DNA from: Leclercia adecarboxylata
GTDB taxonomy: Bacteria > Pseudomonadota > Gammaproteobacteria > Enterobacterales > Enterobacteriaceae
Length of the DNA stretch: 64,000 nt
Reading direction: 5' to 3'
Assembly (NCBI RefSeq): GCF_023639785.1
Contig: NZ_CP098325.1
Location: 2,604,001-2,668,000, forward strand
Position 1 is the first letter of the stretch, and every line of letters begins with the position of its first letter. Shown here one piece after another: positions 18,240 through 26,845 of this stretch. The translations under genes were made by a program, and so were the position numbers. The notes beneath the pieces were generated by a model. The model was given only the letters and a program-made list of their open reading frames with translations, made no database searches and was not told the DNA's origin.

Positions 18240-18746
18240 ATGTCACAACTCGTTCATTTCCAGGGCAACCCGGTTTCTGTTGCAGGATCCATTCCTCAGA
18301 AAGGCAGCAAAGCGCAGGCGTTTACGCTCGTGGCAAAAGATCTGTCTGACGTCGCGCTGAGCCAGTTTGCCGGCAAGCGTAAAGTGCTGAACATTTTCCC
18401 AAGCATCGATACCGGCGTGTGTGCCGCGTCTGTGCGTAAATTTAACCAGCTGGCAACCGAAATGGACAACACCGTTGTGCTGTGCATCTCTGCCGACCTG
18501 CCGTTCGCTCAGTCCCGTTTCTGCGGTGCTGAAGGTCTGAGCAACGTTATCACCCTCTCTACCCTGCGTAACCCGGACTTCCTGGAGCAGTACGGTGTGG
18601 GCATCGCTGAAGGCGCGCTGAAAGGCCTGGCCGCTCGCGCAGTTGTGGTTATCGACGAAAACGACACCGTCGTCTTCAGCCACCTGGTGAATGAAATCAC
18701 CACCGAGCCGGACTATGCTGCGGCGCTGGAAGCGCTGAAAGCCTGA
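18240..18746 (+). CDS. tpx: Thiol peroxidase Tpx
   Basis: This atypical 2-Cys peroxiredoxin reduces organic and hydrogen peroxides with electrons from thioredoxin. The 168 residues match E. coli Tpx in length. The peroxidatic cysteine is C61 in [14 protein letters not shown], and the resolving cysteine is C95 in SRFCGAEGL. The start follows AGGAAG. It is a single-gene unit ending in a strong terminator shared with convergent tyrR. Codon choice is strongly biased to common codons, consistent with high expression. Confidence 0.97.
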   Translation: MSQLVHFQGNPVSVAGSIPQKGSKAQAFTLVAKDLSDVALSQFAGKRKVLNIFPSIDTGVCAASVRKFNQLATEMDNTVVLCISADLPFAQSRFCGAEGLSNVITLSTLRNPDFLEQYGVGIAEGALKGLAARAVVVIDENDTVVFSHLVNEITTEPDYAAALEALKA

Positions 18747-18756
18747 CGGCAAAAAG

Positions 18757-18787
18757 AAAGCCTCCCTGCGGAGGCTTTTTTATTTTT
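18757..18787 (+). terminator. Terminator between tpx and tyrR
   Basis: Arms AAAGCCTCC/GGAGGCTTT (18757-18765 and 18770-18778) flank CTGC and are followed by TTTATTTTT. A-rich sequence on the other side allows it to serve the convergent tyrR as well. Confidence 0.93.
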
Positions 18788-20327
18788 ACTCATCACCCTT
18801 CTTCTGGCTCAGACCGTACTCACGCAGTTTGTTGGCGATGGCCGTGTGAGACACTCCCAGCCTTTTCGCCAGCTTACGGGTGCTGGGATAATTGCGATAG
18901 AGCTGCGTCAGCACCGAGCGCTCAAAGCGGCTGGTAATGTCATCCAGCGATCCTTCCATCGCCTCTTCGCCCACCGCCACCGTTCCGGCGTCATAATCCG
19001 GCAGTAAAATATCCTGCGGCCGCAGTTCATAGCCCTCAAGCTGGGTCAGGGCTCGGTAGATGGCGTTTTTCAGCTGACGGATATTCCCCGGCCAGCCGTA
19101 ACGGGTGAGCACCGTGTTGAGATCGGCCGAGAACTTCGGACGCGGGATACCCTGCTCGTCGGCAAAGCGTGCCACAAAGAGTTCGGTCAAGGGCATGATG
19201 TCCTGCGGGCAGTCGCGTAGCGGCGGGATATTCAGGGTCAGAACGTTCAGTCGATAGTAGAGATCTTCCCGGAACATGCCCTTCTGCACCAGCTCGACCA
19301 GGTTTTTCTGGGTGGCGCAGATGACGCGCACATCCACATGCACCTCGTGATCCTCCCCCACCCGACGGAAGGTTCCGTCGTTAAGGAAGCGCAGCAGTTT
19401 AGCCTGCATGCGCGGCGACATTTCGCCAATCTCATCCAGTAATACCGAGCCGCCGTTGGCCTGCTCAAAGAAGCCTTTTTTGCCTTCCGGCGCGTGGCCA
19501 AAGAGTTCGCTTTCAACCGCGTCTTCCGGGATGGAGGCGCAGTTCAGCGCCAGGTAGGGTTTGGTCGCGCGCGGCCCCGCCTGATGCACCGCATGGGCCA
19601 GCAGATCTTTGCCGGTGCCGGTATCGCCGGTAATGAGAAGCGGCGCAGCGAGGTTCGCCAGTTTACGCGCCTGATCCACCACGTGGCGCATTTTCGGGCT
19701 GACGGCAATGATCTGGCTGAAGGCACCCAGATCCTGACTCGACAGATTCTGCAGCTGACGCCCCATGCGTACCGTTGAGCGCAGCATAATCACCGAGCCG
19801 GTCAGGGTTCTGTCGTCGTTTTCGCCCTGCAGATAGACAGGGGTGATCTCCATCAGGAAGTTCTGTCCATTAATAATCACATGCTCACTGTGCGTCGAGC
19901 GCGGGTTGCTCTCAAGCCAGCGCTGGAAGTTGAAGCCGGGGATCAGCTGGGCAGCGTTGTGATTGCTCAGTTTCTCCGGCTCCTGGGCAAACAGCTGGCA
20001 GCTGGCCTGATTTGCCCGGTCTACTTTACCCTTCAGATCCAGGGATAAAAACGGCTCAGGCATCGCCTCCAGCAACGCGCTCAGCGCCAGGTGCTCACGT
20101 TCGGAGGGCATCCACGGCACGGTGCGCACATCCGTAACGCCAGCGATACGGCGGATTTCAGCCATCAGGCTGCTGAATGTATCGAAGGCGATTTCAGCAA
20201 AATTCAGGTAAATCTTCCCGATTGGGTCAATCTCAATTCCGCGCAGGTCAATACTCCGCAAAACAAGGAGATCGAGTAACTCGCGAGTCAGGCCGAGACG
20301 GTCCTTACAAAACACTTCGAGACGCAT
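18786..20327 (-). CDS. tyrR: TyrR, aromatic amino acid regulator
   Basis: TyrR represses or activates genes for aromatic amino acid synthesis and transport in response to tyrosine, phenylalanine and tryptophan. The 513-residue protein has an N-terminal ACT domain (MRLEVFCKDRLGLTRELLDL), a PAS domain (about 80-190), an AAA+ domain with Walker A TGDTGTGKD, and a C-terminal helix-turn-helix (RKLAKRLGVSHTAIANKLR). The GAFTGA loop of sigma-54 activators is absent (ELFGHAPEGKKGFFE), as known for TyrR, which works with sigma-70. A TyrR box lies about 70 bases upstream, suggesting autoregulation. Confidence 0.97.
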   Translation of the reverse strand: MRLEVFCKDRLGLTRELLDLLVLRSIDLRGIEIDPIGKIYLNFAEIAFDTFSSLMAEIRRIAGVTDVRTVPWMPSEREHLALSALLEAMPEPFLSLDLKGKVDRANQASCQLFAQEPEKLSNHNAAQLIPGFNFQRWLESNPRSTHSEHVIINGQNFLMEITPVYLQGENDDRTLTGSVIMLRSTVRMGRQLQNLSSQDLGAFSQIIAVSPKMRHVVDQARKLANLAAPLLITGDTGTGKDLLAHAVHQAGPRATKPYLALNCASIPEDAVESELFGHAPEGKKGFFEQANGGSVLLDEIGEMSPRMQAKLLRFLNDGTFRRVGEDHEVHVDVRVICATQKNLVELVQKGMFREDLYYRLNVLTLNIPPLRDCPQDIMPLTELFVARFADEQGIPRPKFSADLNTVLTRYGWPGNIRQLKNAIYRALTQLEGYELRPQDILLPDYDAGTVAVGEEAMEGSLDDITSRFERSVLTQLYRNYPSTRKLAKRLGVSHTAIANKLREYGLSQKKGDE

Positions 20328-20392
20328 GGGAAAATCACTCTATAAGCCGGTAACTCTGAAATGATAAGCCAGATATCGGTAATCGGGAAGAT

Positions 20393-20416
20393 GGCTGTCA
20401 ACAAATATTGACAGCC
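20393..20416. promoter_or_regulatory. TyrR box upstream of tyrR
   Basis: A perfect dyad with nine-base arms GGCTGTCAA and TTGACAGCC is separated by CAAATA. Its core TGTCAA-N6-TTGACA fits the TyrR consensus TGTAAA-N6-TTTACA in four of six bases per arm plus exact symmetry. On the minus strand one arm contains TTGACA, which could be the tyrR -35 element, so bound TyrR would block its own promoter. Confidence 0.75.
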
Positions 20417-20456
20417 TGTGAGCTGTAGTGACGGAATTTTGTTCGAGGAAGGAGGG

Positions 20457-21506
20457 TTACTGCGGTTTTTTATTGAGCGTTTCCTTTAACTGGCCGATTA
20501 ATTCCCGACGGAAATCGCCCAGCCGGGGTTTATCGTTCTCTGTCCACGGCAGAGGACGGCACAGTTCCATCGCCTTAATTCCCAGCCGCGCGGTCAACAA
20601 TCCTGCGCCAATTCCCTGCGCTGCACGGGCCGAAAGACGGGCGGCAAGATCCTGCGACATCCAGTCCATCCCTACCTCGCGCACCAGCTCGCTGGCTCCG
20701 GCGAAGGCCATGTTGAGCAGAACCAGGCGGAACAGACGCAGGCGGCTGTAATAACCCAGCTCAATACCATACAGCGTGGCAATACGGTTGATCAGGCGCA
20801 GGTTACGCCAGGCGATAAAGGCCATGTCCACCAGCGCCAGCGGGCTGACGGCAATCATCAGCGTCGATTCTGCCGCCGAGCGGCTGATCTCCCGCCGCGC
20901 CTGGCTGTCCAGCACCGGCTGTACCAGATGGGCATACAGAGAGACCACCTCCCGGTCGTTTTGCGTTTCGTGAATGGCTGCATACCAGCGCTGAAGCGCC
21001 GGGTGAGACTGATCCAGCCCGGCCTGTTTCGCCAGTTTTTCACAAAATGCCCGTCCGTTGCCGGTGCCGTGGCTGTGCAGCAGATCCCGGGCTTCGTCGC
21101 GCTCGTGCGCGCGCTGGCGCAGCCGCCAGAGACGTCGCCATTCGGTCGCAATTGAGCCCACACCCGCGCCGACGATAAGCGCCCCTGCCGCGCAGCCGCC
21201 CAGCGCCACCCAGTCCTGAGTTTGCCAGGCATTAATGGCCCACTGCACGCCTTGCCCTACCACCGTTACGCCCGCTACCATCAGCCCCACGCTGACCATT
21301 TTGCGCCACAGGCTACGTTTAGGGCGTAGTGCAGCCTCCACAACGGCTTCGGCCTGCCCCTCTTCGGGCGGGAGCATATCCGTCACCACCGGAGCAAAAC
21401 TCCCGGCCAGGGAGTCATCAAACGTTTGTGCCGCTTTGAAGGCTTCGCGATTGTCCTCTTCCAGTGTGCCGGTGAAATCCATCCGCGGTTTTAAAGGTTC
21501 GGTCAT
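20457..21506 (-). CDS. ycjF: YcjF, UPF0283/DUF697 inner-membrane protein
   Basis: This 349-residue protein is the orthologue of E. coli YcjF (about 353 residues). It has two predicted membrane helices around residues 70-120 ([17 protein letters not shown] and [15 protein letters not shown]) and a C-terminal DUF697-like region. Its function is not established. It overlaps the ycjX stop by four bases, so the two are co-translated, and YcjX is a predicted P-loop protein. The pair probably acts together at the membrane during envelope or heat stress, which is inference from co-transcription and the upstream sigma-32-like promoter. Confidence 0.92.
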   Translation of the reverse strand: MTEPLKPRMDFTGTLEEDNREAFKAAQTFDDSLAGSFAPVVTDMLPPEEGQAEAVVEAALRPKRSLWRKMVSVGLMVAGVTVVGQGVQWAINAWQTQDWVALGGCAAGALIVGAGVGSIATEWRRLWRLRQRAHERDEARDLLHSHGTGNGRAFCEKLAKQAGLDQSHPALQRWYAAIHETQNDREVVSLYAHLVQPVLDSQARREISRSAAESTLMIAVSPLALVDMAFIAWRNLRLINRIATLYGIELGYYSRLRLFRLVLLNMAFAGASELVREVGMDWMSQDLAARLSARAAQGIGAGLLTARLGIKAMELCRPLPWTENDKPRLGDFRRELIGQLKETLNKKPQ

Positions 21507-22900
21507 CGCAATTTGTCTCCAATTAAAAACTCCAGCGCGGCATCAAGGCGAATATGCGGTAGCGGCTGGTCAACATTCATTGTCTGCGGACGGAAGGCTT
21601 CGAACTGGAAGCCCTGCTTCTCCCAGAATGCCTGGCCGGGTAGCCGGGCGGGAACTTCGCCAGGATAGACCGTCAGCGGGGCGCCATCGCTGAGACGGTG
21701 TCCGCGCAGCGCCGGGATCTTATCGCCGTTAACGTCAATCAGGCCGCTCTGGGTGGCCTGCACCGAGGCCAGACCCAGGCAGTCCATGCTGATGCCCTCA
21801 AATGCAGCGTTTTGCCAGGCATCCTGAACAAGCTGTTGCAGGAGCGACACCATATTCGCGTGCTGATCCACCGTAACGTGATCCGCCTTGGTAGCGGCAA
21901 ACAGCAGTTTGTCGATCACCGGCGAGAACAGACGACGGAATAGCGTGCGCTGCCCGTAATGGAAGCTTTGCATCAGTTGGGTGAGCGCGAGGCGCATGTC
22001 GTTGAACGCCTGCGGCCCACTGTTGAGCGGCTGGAGGCAGTCCACCAGTACAATCTGGCGGTCGAAGCGTAAAAAGTGGTTGGTATAGAACCCCTTAACC
22101 ACTTTTTCACAGTAGTAGTTGAAGCGCTCGCGCAGCATACCGGCGTTGGTGTGTTTGTCCGCCTGGGCAAGCTTCGACTCGCCAACGGCGTCCACGTCGG
22201 GCCATGGGAAAAACTGTAACGCTGGCGCGCCCGCCATATCCCCCGGCAGCACAAAGCGACCCGGTTGAATGAAGTGCAGGCCCTCTTTCTTACACTGATG
22301 CAGATAATCGGTCCAGGCCTCAGAAATGGCCGCCAGCCGGTTTTCGTCGGCGGGGGCCAGCGGATCGAGCCCTTCACACAGCGTACCCCAGCGAGCGGAC
22401 CACTCCGCGCGCTGCCCCTGTAACAAACCGGTCATCTGCCGCGACCAGCTGAGATAATCCTGGGTCAGCATCGGCAGATCGAGCAGCCATTCGCCAGGAT
22501 AGTCGACGATCTCCAGATAGAGCGTGGAAGTCTCTTTGAAGTGACGCAGCAGCGAATCGTTGGAGCGAAAACGCAGCGCCAGGCGAATTTCGCTTACGCC
22601 GCGGGTGGGCGTCGGCCAGGCGGGTGGCGAGCCATACAGCTGGGCCAGCCCTTCATCGTAAGTAAAGCGGGGAATACCGAAATCGCGTTGGGGCACGCGC
22701 TTCACGCCCAGCAGGCGCTCTTCACGCACGGCGCTCAGCAGGGGCAAACGCGCCCCGGCATGCAGATTAAGGAGTTGATTGACCATTGCCGTGATAAAGG
22801 CGGTTTTGCCGCTGCGGCTCAGTCCGGTAACCGCCAGGCGCAAGTGACGGTCAACCCCACGATTAACCAGGGAATTGAGTTCATTTTTAAGTCGCTTCAT
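21503..22900 (-). CDS. ycjX: YcjX, DUF463 P-loop NTPase
   Basis: This 465-residue predicted nucleotide-binding protein has a Walker A-like SRSGKTAFI near residue 30 and a [11 protein letters not shown] motif resembling a switch region. The start at 22900 gives exactly the E. coli length and follows AAGGA at suitable spacing; an ATG two codons earlier sits too close to that site. In E. coli ycjX belongs to the heat-shock regulon, and a sigma-32-like promoter is visible upstream here. Its biochemical role is unknown. Confidence 0.92.
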   Translation of the reverse strand: MKRLKNELNSLVNRGVDRHLRLAVTGLSRSGKTAFITAMVNQLLNLHAGARLPLLSAVREERLLGVKRVPQRDFGIPRFTYDEGLAQLYGSPPAWPTPTRGVSEIRLALRFRSNDSLLRHFKETSTLYLEIVDYPGEWLLDLPMLTQDYLSWSRQMTGLLQGQRAEWSARWGTLCEGLDPLAPADENRLAAISEAWTDYLHQCKKEGLHFIQPGRFVLPGDMAGAPALQFFPWPDVDAVGESKLAQADKHTNAGMLRERFNYYCEKVVKGFYTNHFLRFDRQIVLVDCLQPLNSGPQAFNDMRLALTQLMQSFHYGQRTLFRRLFSPVIDKLLFAATKADHVTVDQHANMVSLLQQLVQDAWQNAAFEGISMDCLGLASVQATQSGLIDVNGDKIPALRGHRLSDGAPLTVYPGEVPARLPGQAFWEKQGFQFEAFRPQTMNVDQPLPHIRLDAALEFLIGDKLR

Positions 22901-22951
22901 CGCCATCCTTCATTGCGTGGAACTCTGAAATCACTTGCTTCAGAATACAAT

Positions 22952-22978
22952 AAATGGGGGCAGATCGTTGATTATCAA
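22952..22978 (-). promoter_or_regulatory. Sigma-32-like promoter of ycjX-ycjF
   Basis: On the minus strand TTGATAA (22972-22978) is followed after 12 bases by CCCCATTT (22952-22959), close to the heat-shock consensus CTTGAAA-N11-16-CCCCATNT. It lies about 50 bases before the ycjX start. E. coli ycjX is a known sigma-32 target. Confidence 0.65.
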
Positions 22979-23055
22979 TTCATAATTATTGCTATTGCCG
23001 TTTTCTCTCCAGTAAGATGAGTCAAATTGCTGTCTTTCAGGAGCGAGTAAGGTGT

Positions 23056-24066
23056 ATGTCACCCACCATCTATGATATTGCGCGAGTTGCTGGCGTTTCA
23101 AAATCAACCGTGTCCAGAGTTCTGAATAAGCAAACCAATATCTCACCTGAAGCCCGCGAGAAGGTGCTCAAGGCAATTGCAGAATTAAATTATGAACCCA
23201 ATAAACTTGCCCGCGCCCTCACCTCTTCCGGCTTCGACGCAATTATGGTTATTTCAACCCGTTCAACCAAAACTACAGCGGGCAATCCTTTTTTCTCAGA
23301 TGTGCTTCATGTCATTACCGCTAAAGCGGAGCAGGAGGGTTTTGACGTTATTTTGCAGACCTCGAAAAGTAGTGAAGACGATCTGCTGAAATGTGAAAAC
23401 AAAATAAAACAGAAAATGATTAAAGGGATCATCATGCTAAGCTCACCGGCAAATGAATCCTTTTTCTCCAGGCTGGATGCTTACGGTGTTCCGGTAGTGG
23501 TTATCGGCAAAGTGGAAGGCGACTATCAGAATATCTACTCCGTAGACACTGACAATTATCATGACAGCGCAACACTGACAGAGACGTTTATTAAACAGGG
23601 GCGTAAAGATATTGCCTGCCTGCATGCCCCACTCGATTATCATGTCTCTATCGATCGTCTTGCAGGTTATAAAGCGAGCCTGGAAAAATATCAGGTTGCG
23701 ATTAATCCTGAATGGGTAATCGACGGCGGTTATACCCATGAAAGCGCGCTCGCGGCGGCCATTCAACTGTTATCCTCGACCACACCGCCGAATGCAGTAT
23801 TTGCCACCGACAGCATGAAATTACTCAGCCTCTATCGTGCAGCGGATGAGTTAAATATTAAGATCCCTGAGCAACTCGCCGTGGCGGGTTACAGTGACCC
23901 AATGCTATCGCTCATTTTGACACCTGCGCCCGGTGGCTTTGATATCCCGACACGTAAACTGGGTGAAGAGAGTTGCGAGCTTCTGTTCAAACGCATCGCT
24001 GGCCAGCCCGCGCCGCACAAGGTGCTGGTGGATACACATTTTTCCCGGGCTGAGTCTCTGCGTTAA
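23056..24066 (+). CDS. ycjW: YcjW, LacI-family transcription regulator
   Basis: This repressor-type regulator of the adjacent glucoside cluster has an N-terminal LacI helix-turn-helix ([21 protein letters not shown]) and a periplasmic-binding-protein-like effector domain, for about 336 residues. The start at 23056 places the helix-turn-helix at residue 4, as in E. coli YcjW, with AAGG just upstream. An earlier in-frame ATG at 23017 would add 13 residues. It is divergent from ycjX and convergent with ompG. The operator-like repeats at 36800 and 26858 are likely targets. E. coli YcjW has also been linked to hydrogen sulfide production. Confidence 0.93.
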   Translation: MSPTIYDIARVAGVSKSTVSRVLNKQTNISPEAREKVLKAIAELNYEPNKLARALTSSGFDAIMVISTRSTKTTAGNPFFSDVLHVITAKAEQEGFDVILQTSKSSEDDLLKCENKIKQKMIKGIIMLSSPANESFFSRLDAYGVPVVVIGKVEGDYQNIYSVDTDNYHDSATLTETFIKQGRKDIACLHAPLDYHVSIDRLAGYKASLEKYQVAINPEWVIDGGYTHESALAAAIQLLSSTTPPNAVFATDSMKLLSLYRAADELNIKIPEQLAVAGYSDPMLSLILTPAPGGFDIPTRKLGEESCELLFKRIAGQPAPHKVLVDTHFSRAESLR

Positions 24067-24091
24067 CACCAGGGGCCATTACCCCTGGTGT
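24066..24091. terminator. Hairpin between convergent ycjW and ompG
   Basis: Ten-base arms ACACCAGGGG/CCCCTGGTGT (24066-24075 and 24082-24091) surround CCATTA. There is no good T-run on either side, so it may act as a weak bidirectional terminator or an RNA 3'-end stabiliser. Confidence 0.55.
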
Positions 24092-24099
24092 ATCACCTG

Positions 24100-25014
24100 T
24101 CAAAACGCGTAATTGATACCCACACCCGCGTAGTGGAAGCGATCGCTGTCCCCCTCATCATGGTGTTCCCATTCATAGGCATATTCCAGGGTCATGGATA
24201 AACCATTGCTGAAATCATAGGCATAAAGCAGGCCCAGTCGGTTAAAATCATGCCCCTCACGCTCGGGATCGTCTTGCCAGTCCCAGTTTGACCAGCGGTC
24301 GAGCCCAAGACGGGTATAGGGGGTCAGCGTGGTGCTGCCTAACGAAACCGGCAGATAGGCACGAATTTCCTGGGTGGAGAATTCGCCATTATTACGCGAA
24401 CCATCCATATTAAAGCCACGCTCTAAATAGTAATTAATTTTGGCTGATATCGTTTCGTTGATAGTCCAGGTGAAGCCGGTCTCTGTTTCGACACGGCTGT
24501 CAGAATAACCGGTTTTCTCCAGGTCGTTGGCAAATTGATACAGGGCAAGCCAGCCGCTAAAATGCCAGTCATCGGTTAATTTCAGGTCCCAGTCTGGCTG
24601 AATTTTATAGCGCTGCATATTTGCAGTACCGTCTTTTGCACCATGCTCATCTTTAAAGTGATAACTGTAATTACGGAAGCCGCCAGTCAGGCCGAGAACA
24701 ACGTCATCGGTACCAATAACACGATAGCGTAATTCAAATTCAGGGCGATCGAAATAGGTTCCACGGGTCATGCTGCTATAATCAACCGGCCCTTCCTGAT
24801 ACATCGCCAGTGAAATTGTCCACGCATCCCAGGTAGCATTGAACCACACTGAGGGTTCATATAATCCATCTTTATCGTCGCCCTGACCTTCGACGTTTTC
24901 GATTTCATACATTGCGCCAATATTAAAGTCCCAGTGTTTTGCTGTTTCTGTTGCCTGTGCGCAGTTAACCCCTGCGCACAGAACAAGCGCAGCGCTTTTT
25001 AGTAAAGTACTCAT
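24100..25014 (-). CDS. ompG: OmpG, monomeric outer-membrane porin
   Basis: OmpG forms a 14-stranded monomeric beta-barrel allowing uptake of larger oligosaccharides. The start at 25014 gives a signal peptide ending in CAQA and a 304-residue precursor, against 301 in E. coli. Conserved blocks include NIGAMYEIENVEG, YYLERGFNMD, NNGEFSTQEIRAYLP and a C-terminal phenylalanine in GINYAF, needed for barrel assembly. It follows ycjV after an intrinsic terminator, so it is expressed by read-through or a promoter I could not identify. Its place at the end of the ycj cluster suggests it admits the same glucosides. Confidence 0.94.
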   Translation of the reverse strand: MSTLLKSAALVLCAGVNCAQATETAKHWDFNIGAMYEIENVEGQGDDKDGLYEPSVWFNATWDAWTISLAMYQEGPVDYSSMTRGTYFDRPEFELRYRVIGTDDVVLGLTGGFRNYSYHFKDEHGAKDGTANMQRYKIQPDWDLKLTDDWHFSGWLALYQFANDLEKTGYSDSRVETETGFTWTINETISAKINYYLERGFNMDGSRNNGEFSTQEIRAYLPVSLGSTTLTPYTRLGLDRWSNWDWQDDPEREGHDFNRLGLLYAYDFSNGLSMTLEYAYEWEHHDEGDSDRFHYAGVGINYAF

Positions 25015-25044
25015 TAAAATATTCCCTATATAATTAACAAACAC

Positions 25045-25070
25045 AAAAAACCGGGAATATGCATTCCCGG
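25045..25070 (-). terminator. Intrinsic terminator between ycjV and ompG
   Basis: Eight-base arms CCGGGAAT/ATTCCCGG (25051-25058, 25063-25070) with a four-base loop are followed by TTTTTT on the minus strand. Only 30 bases remain before the ompG start codon. Confidence 0.88.
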
Positions 25071-25082
25071 CGTACGCTCTTA

Positions 25083-26165
25083 TTATCGAATTGCCACTTC
25101 TGTGTCCGCGTCGAAGAAATGGCACTTATTCATATCAAACTGGATACCGATATTATCCCCTGCCGCATAGTCGTTTGCCGCGCCGGCGCGAACAACCAGT
25201 TCGTGCCCGCCTACGCTGGCGTAGAGCATAAATTCGGCGCCTGTCAGCTCCGCGACGCTGATCTTTGCGGCGATGCTTTCACCTTCACTTTGTGACGTGA
25301 AGATATCTTCAGGACGAATGCCGAACACCACGGCTTTACGCTGATATCCCTTTGCATTAAGGGCAGCGAGCGTATCTTCGGGGATCTCGATACGTAGCGT
25401 TTCGGTTACAAAGTAGCGATCGTCTATCGCACCGCGAATGAAATTCATCGCCGGAGAACCAATGAAGCCCGCCACAAACATATTTGCCGGCTCGTTATAC
25501 ACCTGTTTTGGCGCCCCTACCTGCTGGATGATGCCGTCTTTTAGGATCACAATCCGGGTCGCCATGGTCATGGCTTCTGTCTGATCGTGGGTGACGTAGA
25601 TCATCGTGGTGTTAAGCTTCTGGTGCAGCTTGCTGATTTCAGCGCGCATCTGCACCCGAAGCTTGGCATCAAGATTCGAGAGCGGTTCATCCATCAGGAA
25701 TACCCCAGCTTCACGTACAATCGCCCTGCCTAATGCTACGCGCTGACGCTGGCCGCCGGATAAGGCGCCCGGTTTGCGCTTGAGATAGTCACGCAGGCCC
25801 AGAATTTGCGCCGCCCAGTTAACCCGATCTTCGATGATCGCTGGGGCAATTTTTTGCATCTTCAGGCCAAACGCCATATTGTCGTAGACCGTCATATGCG
25901 GATAGAGCGCATAGTTCTGGAATACCATGGCGATATCCCGTGATTTGGCCGGGACATCATTCATGCAGACACCGTCAATCACCAGTTCACCGGCACTGAT
26001 CTCTTCCAGCCCGGCGATCATGCGCAGGGTCGTCGATTTTCCGCATCCGGAGGGACCGACGAAGACAATGAACTCTTTGTCCTCTATCTCGAGGTTGAAA
26101 TCCTTCACCACGTGGACATGGTTATCATAGATTTTCTGAATATGTTTCAGAGACAGTTGCGCCAT
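25083..26165 (-). CDS. ycjV: YcjV, sugar ABC transporter ATPase (MsmK/UgpC type)
   Basis: This 360-residue ATPase has Walker A GPSGCGKST, signature LSGGQRQR, Walker B VFLMDEPLSNLD, the H-loop THDQTEAM and a C-terminal TOBE/regulatory domain. It is expected to energise the YcjO/YcjP permease. The start at 26165 (MAQLSLKHIQKIYD) is the conventional one; an upstream ATG would add 17 residues overlapping ycjU. The gene is intact, whereas I recall the E. coli K-12 copy as being annotated as broken. It lies two bases after the ycjU stop. Confidence 0.94.
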   Translation of the reverse strand: MAQLSLKHIQKIYDNHVHVVKDFNLEIEDKEFIVFVGPSGCGKSTTLRMIAGLEEISAGELVIDGVCMNDVPAKSRDIAMVFQNYALYPHMTVYDNMAFGLKMQKIAPAIIEDRVNWAAQILGLRDYLKRKPGALSGGQRQRVALGRAIVREAGVFLMDEPLSNLDAKLRVQMRAEISKLHQKLNTTMIYVTHDQTEAMTMATRIVILKDGIIQQVGAPKQVYNEPANMFVAGFIGSPAMNFIRGAIDDRYFVTETLRIEIPEDTLAALNAKGYQRKAVVFGIRPEDIFTSQSEGESIAAKISVAELTGAEFMLYASVGGHELVVRAGAANDYAAGDNIGIQFDMNKCHFFDADTEVAIR

Positions 26166-26167
26166 TG

Positions 26168-26845
26168 TTAGTTCCTTATCAATACCGTCCGGGAAGACCA
26201 GAAATCGGTCAGACATTTCCAGGTGAGTTCCCGCGTTGAACGAAGTTGTAGCCCCGCATGGTCAAGCCCGGGCCCTATGCCTACCGACAACATCCCCGCA
26301 GCGTTGATTGCCTCGACGCCAGCCGCGGCATCTTCAATACCGATCGCCTCCTGAGGACGAACGTTCAGCCCCGCGCAGGCCGCCAGGAAGATCTCCGGGT
26401 CCGGTTTGGAACAGGCAATGCGGGAAGCATCGGCGCAAAAATCAAATGCCTGTCGTATTCCCAGCGCGTGCAGGATCCCCGGGGCATTTAGGGAGACGGA
26501 GGCCAGCCCAATCCTGACGTTTGCCGCGCGGATCTCGGTCAACAACTCGCGGATACCCGGCAGCAGGGATTCCTGGTTCAGTGAGGCAAGCGACCGGACA
26601 TAGAGATCGTTTTTTCGACTCGCCAGCGCCAGGCGCTGTTCGTGATTAAACATTTCCTCTTTTCCACCGTGGCGTAGGATCCGCACCAGAGAGTCCATGC
26701 GGCTTATCCCCTTGAGCTCTTCGTTGAAGATCTCGTCGATGGTGATGCCTGCCTCCTGCGCCACAGCATGCCAGGCCAGAAAATGAAGATGTGCGGTATC
26801 AGTGATCACGCCATCAAGATCGAAAACAACAGCCTTAAGCCTCAT
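26168..26845 (-). CDS. ycjU: Beta-phosphoglucomutase (HAD family)
   Basis: This enzyme interconverts beta-glucose-1-phosphate and glucose-6-phosphate. The 225-residue product has the HAD nucleophile motif [15 protein letters not shown] (D8 and D10), LASVSLNAP, and the late motif [11 protein letters not shown] followed by GIEDAAAG. It takes the beta-glucose-1-phosphate released by the phosphorylase YcjT into glycolysis. Its start overlaps the end of ycjT by 11 bases. An operator-like sequence lies 12 bases upstream, inside the ycjT coding region. Confidence 0.93.
   Translation of the reverse strand: MRLKAVVFDLDGVITDTAHLHFLAWHAVAQEAGITIDEIFNEELKGISRMDSLVRILRHGGKEEMFNHEQRLALASRKNDLYVRSLASLNQESLLPGIRELLTEIRAANVRIGLASVSLNAPGILHALGIRQAFDFCADASRIACSKPDPEIFLAACAGLNVRPQEAIGIEDAAAGVEAINAAGMLSVGIGPGLDHAGLQLRSTRELTWKCLTDFWSSRTVLIRN

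Noticed and set aside
18243..18752. 169-codon minus-strand frame covering tpx
   Set aside because: Shadow produced by the strong codon bias of tpx; same effect seen opposite fabI (45153-45899).
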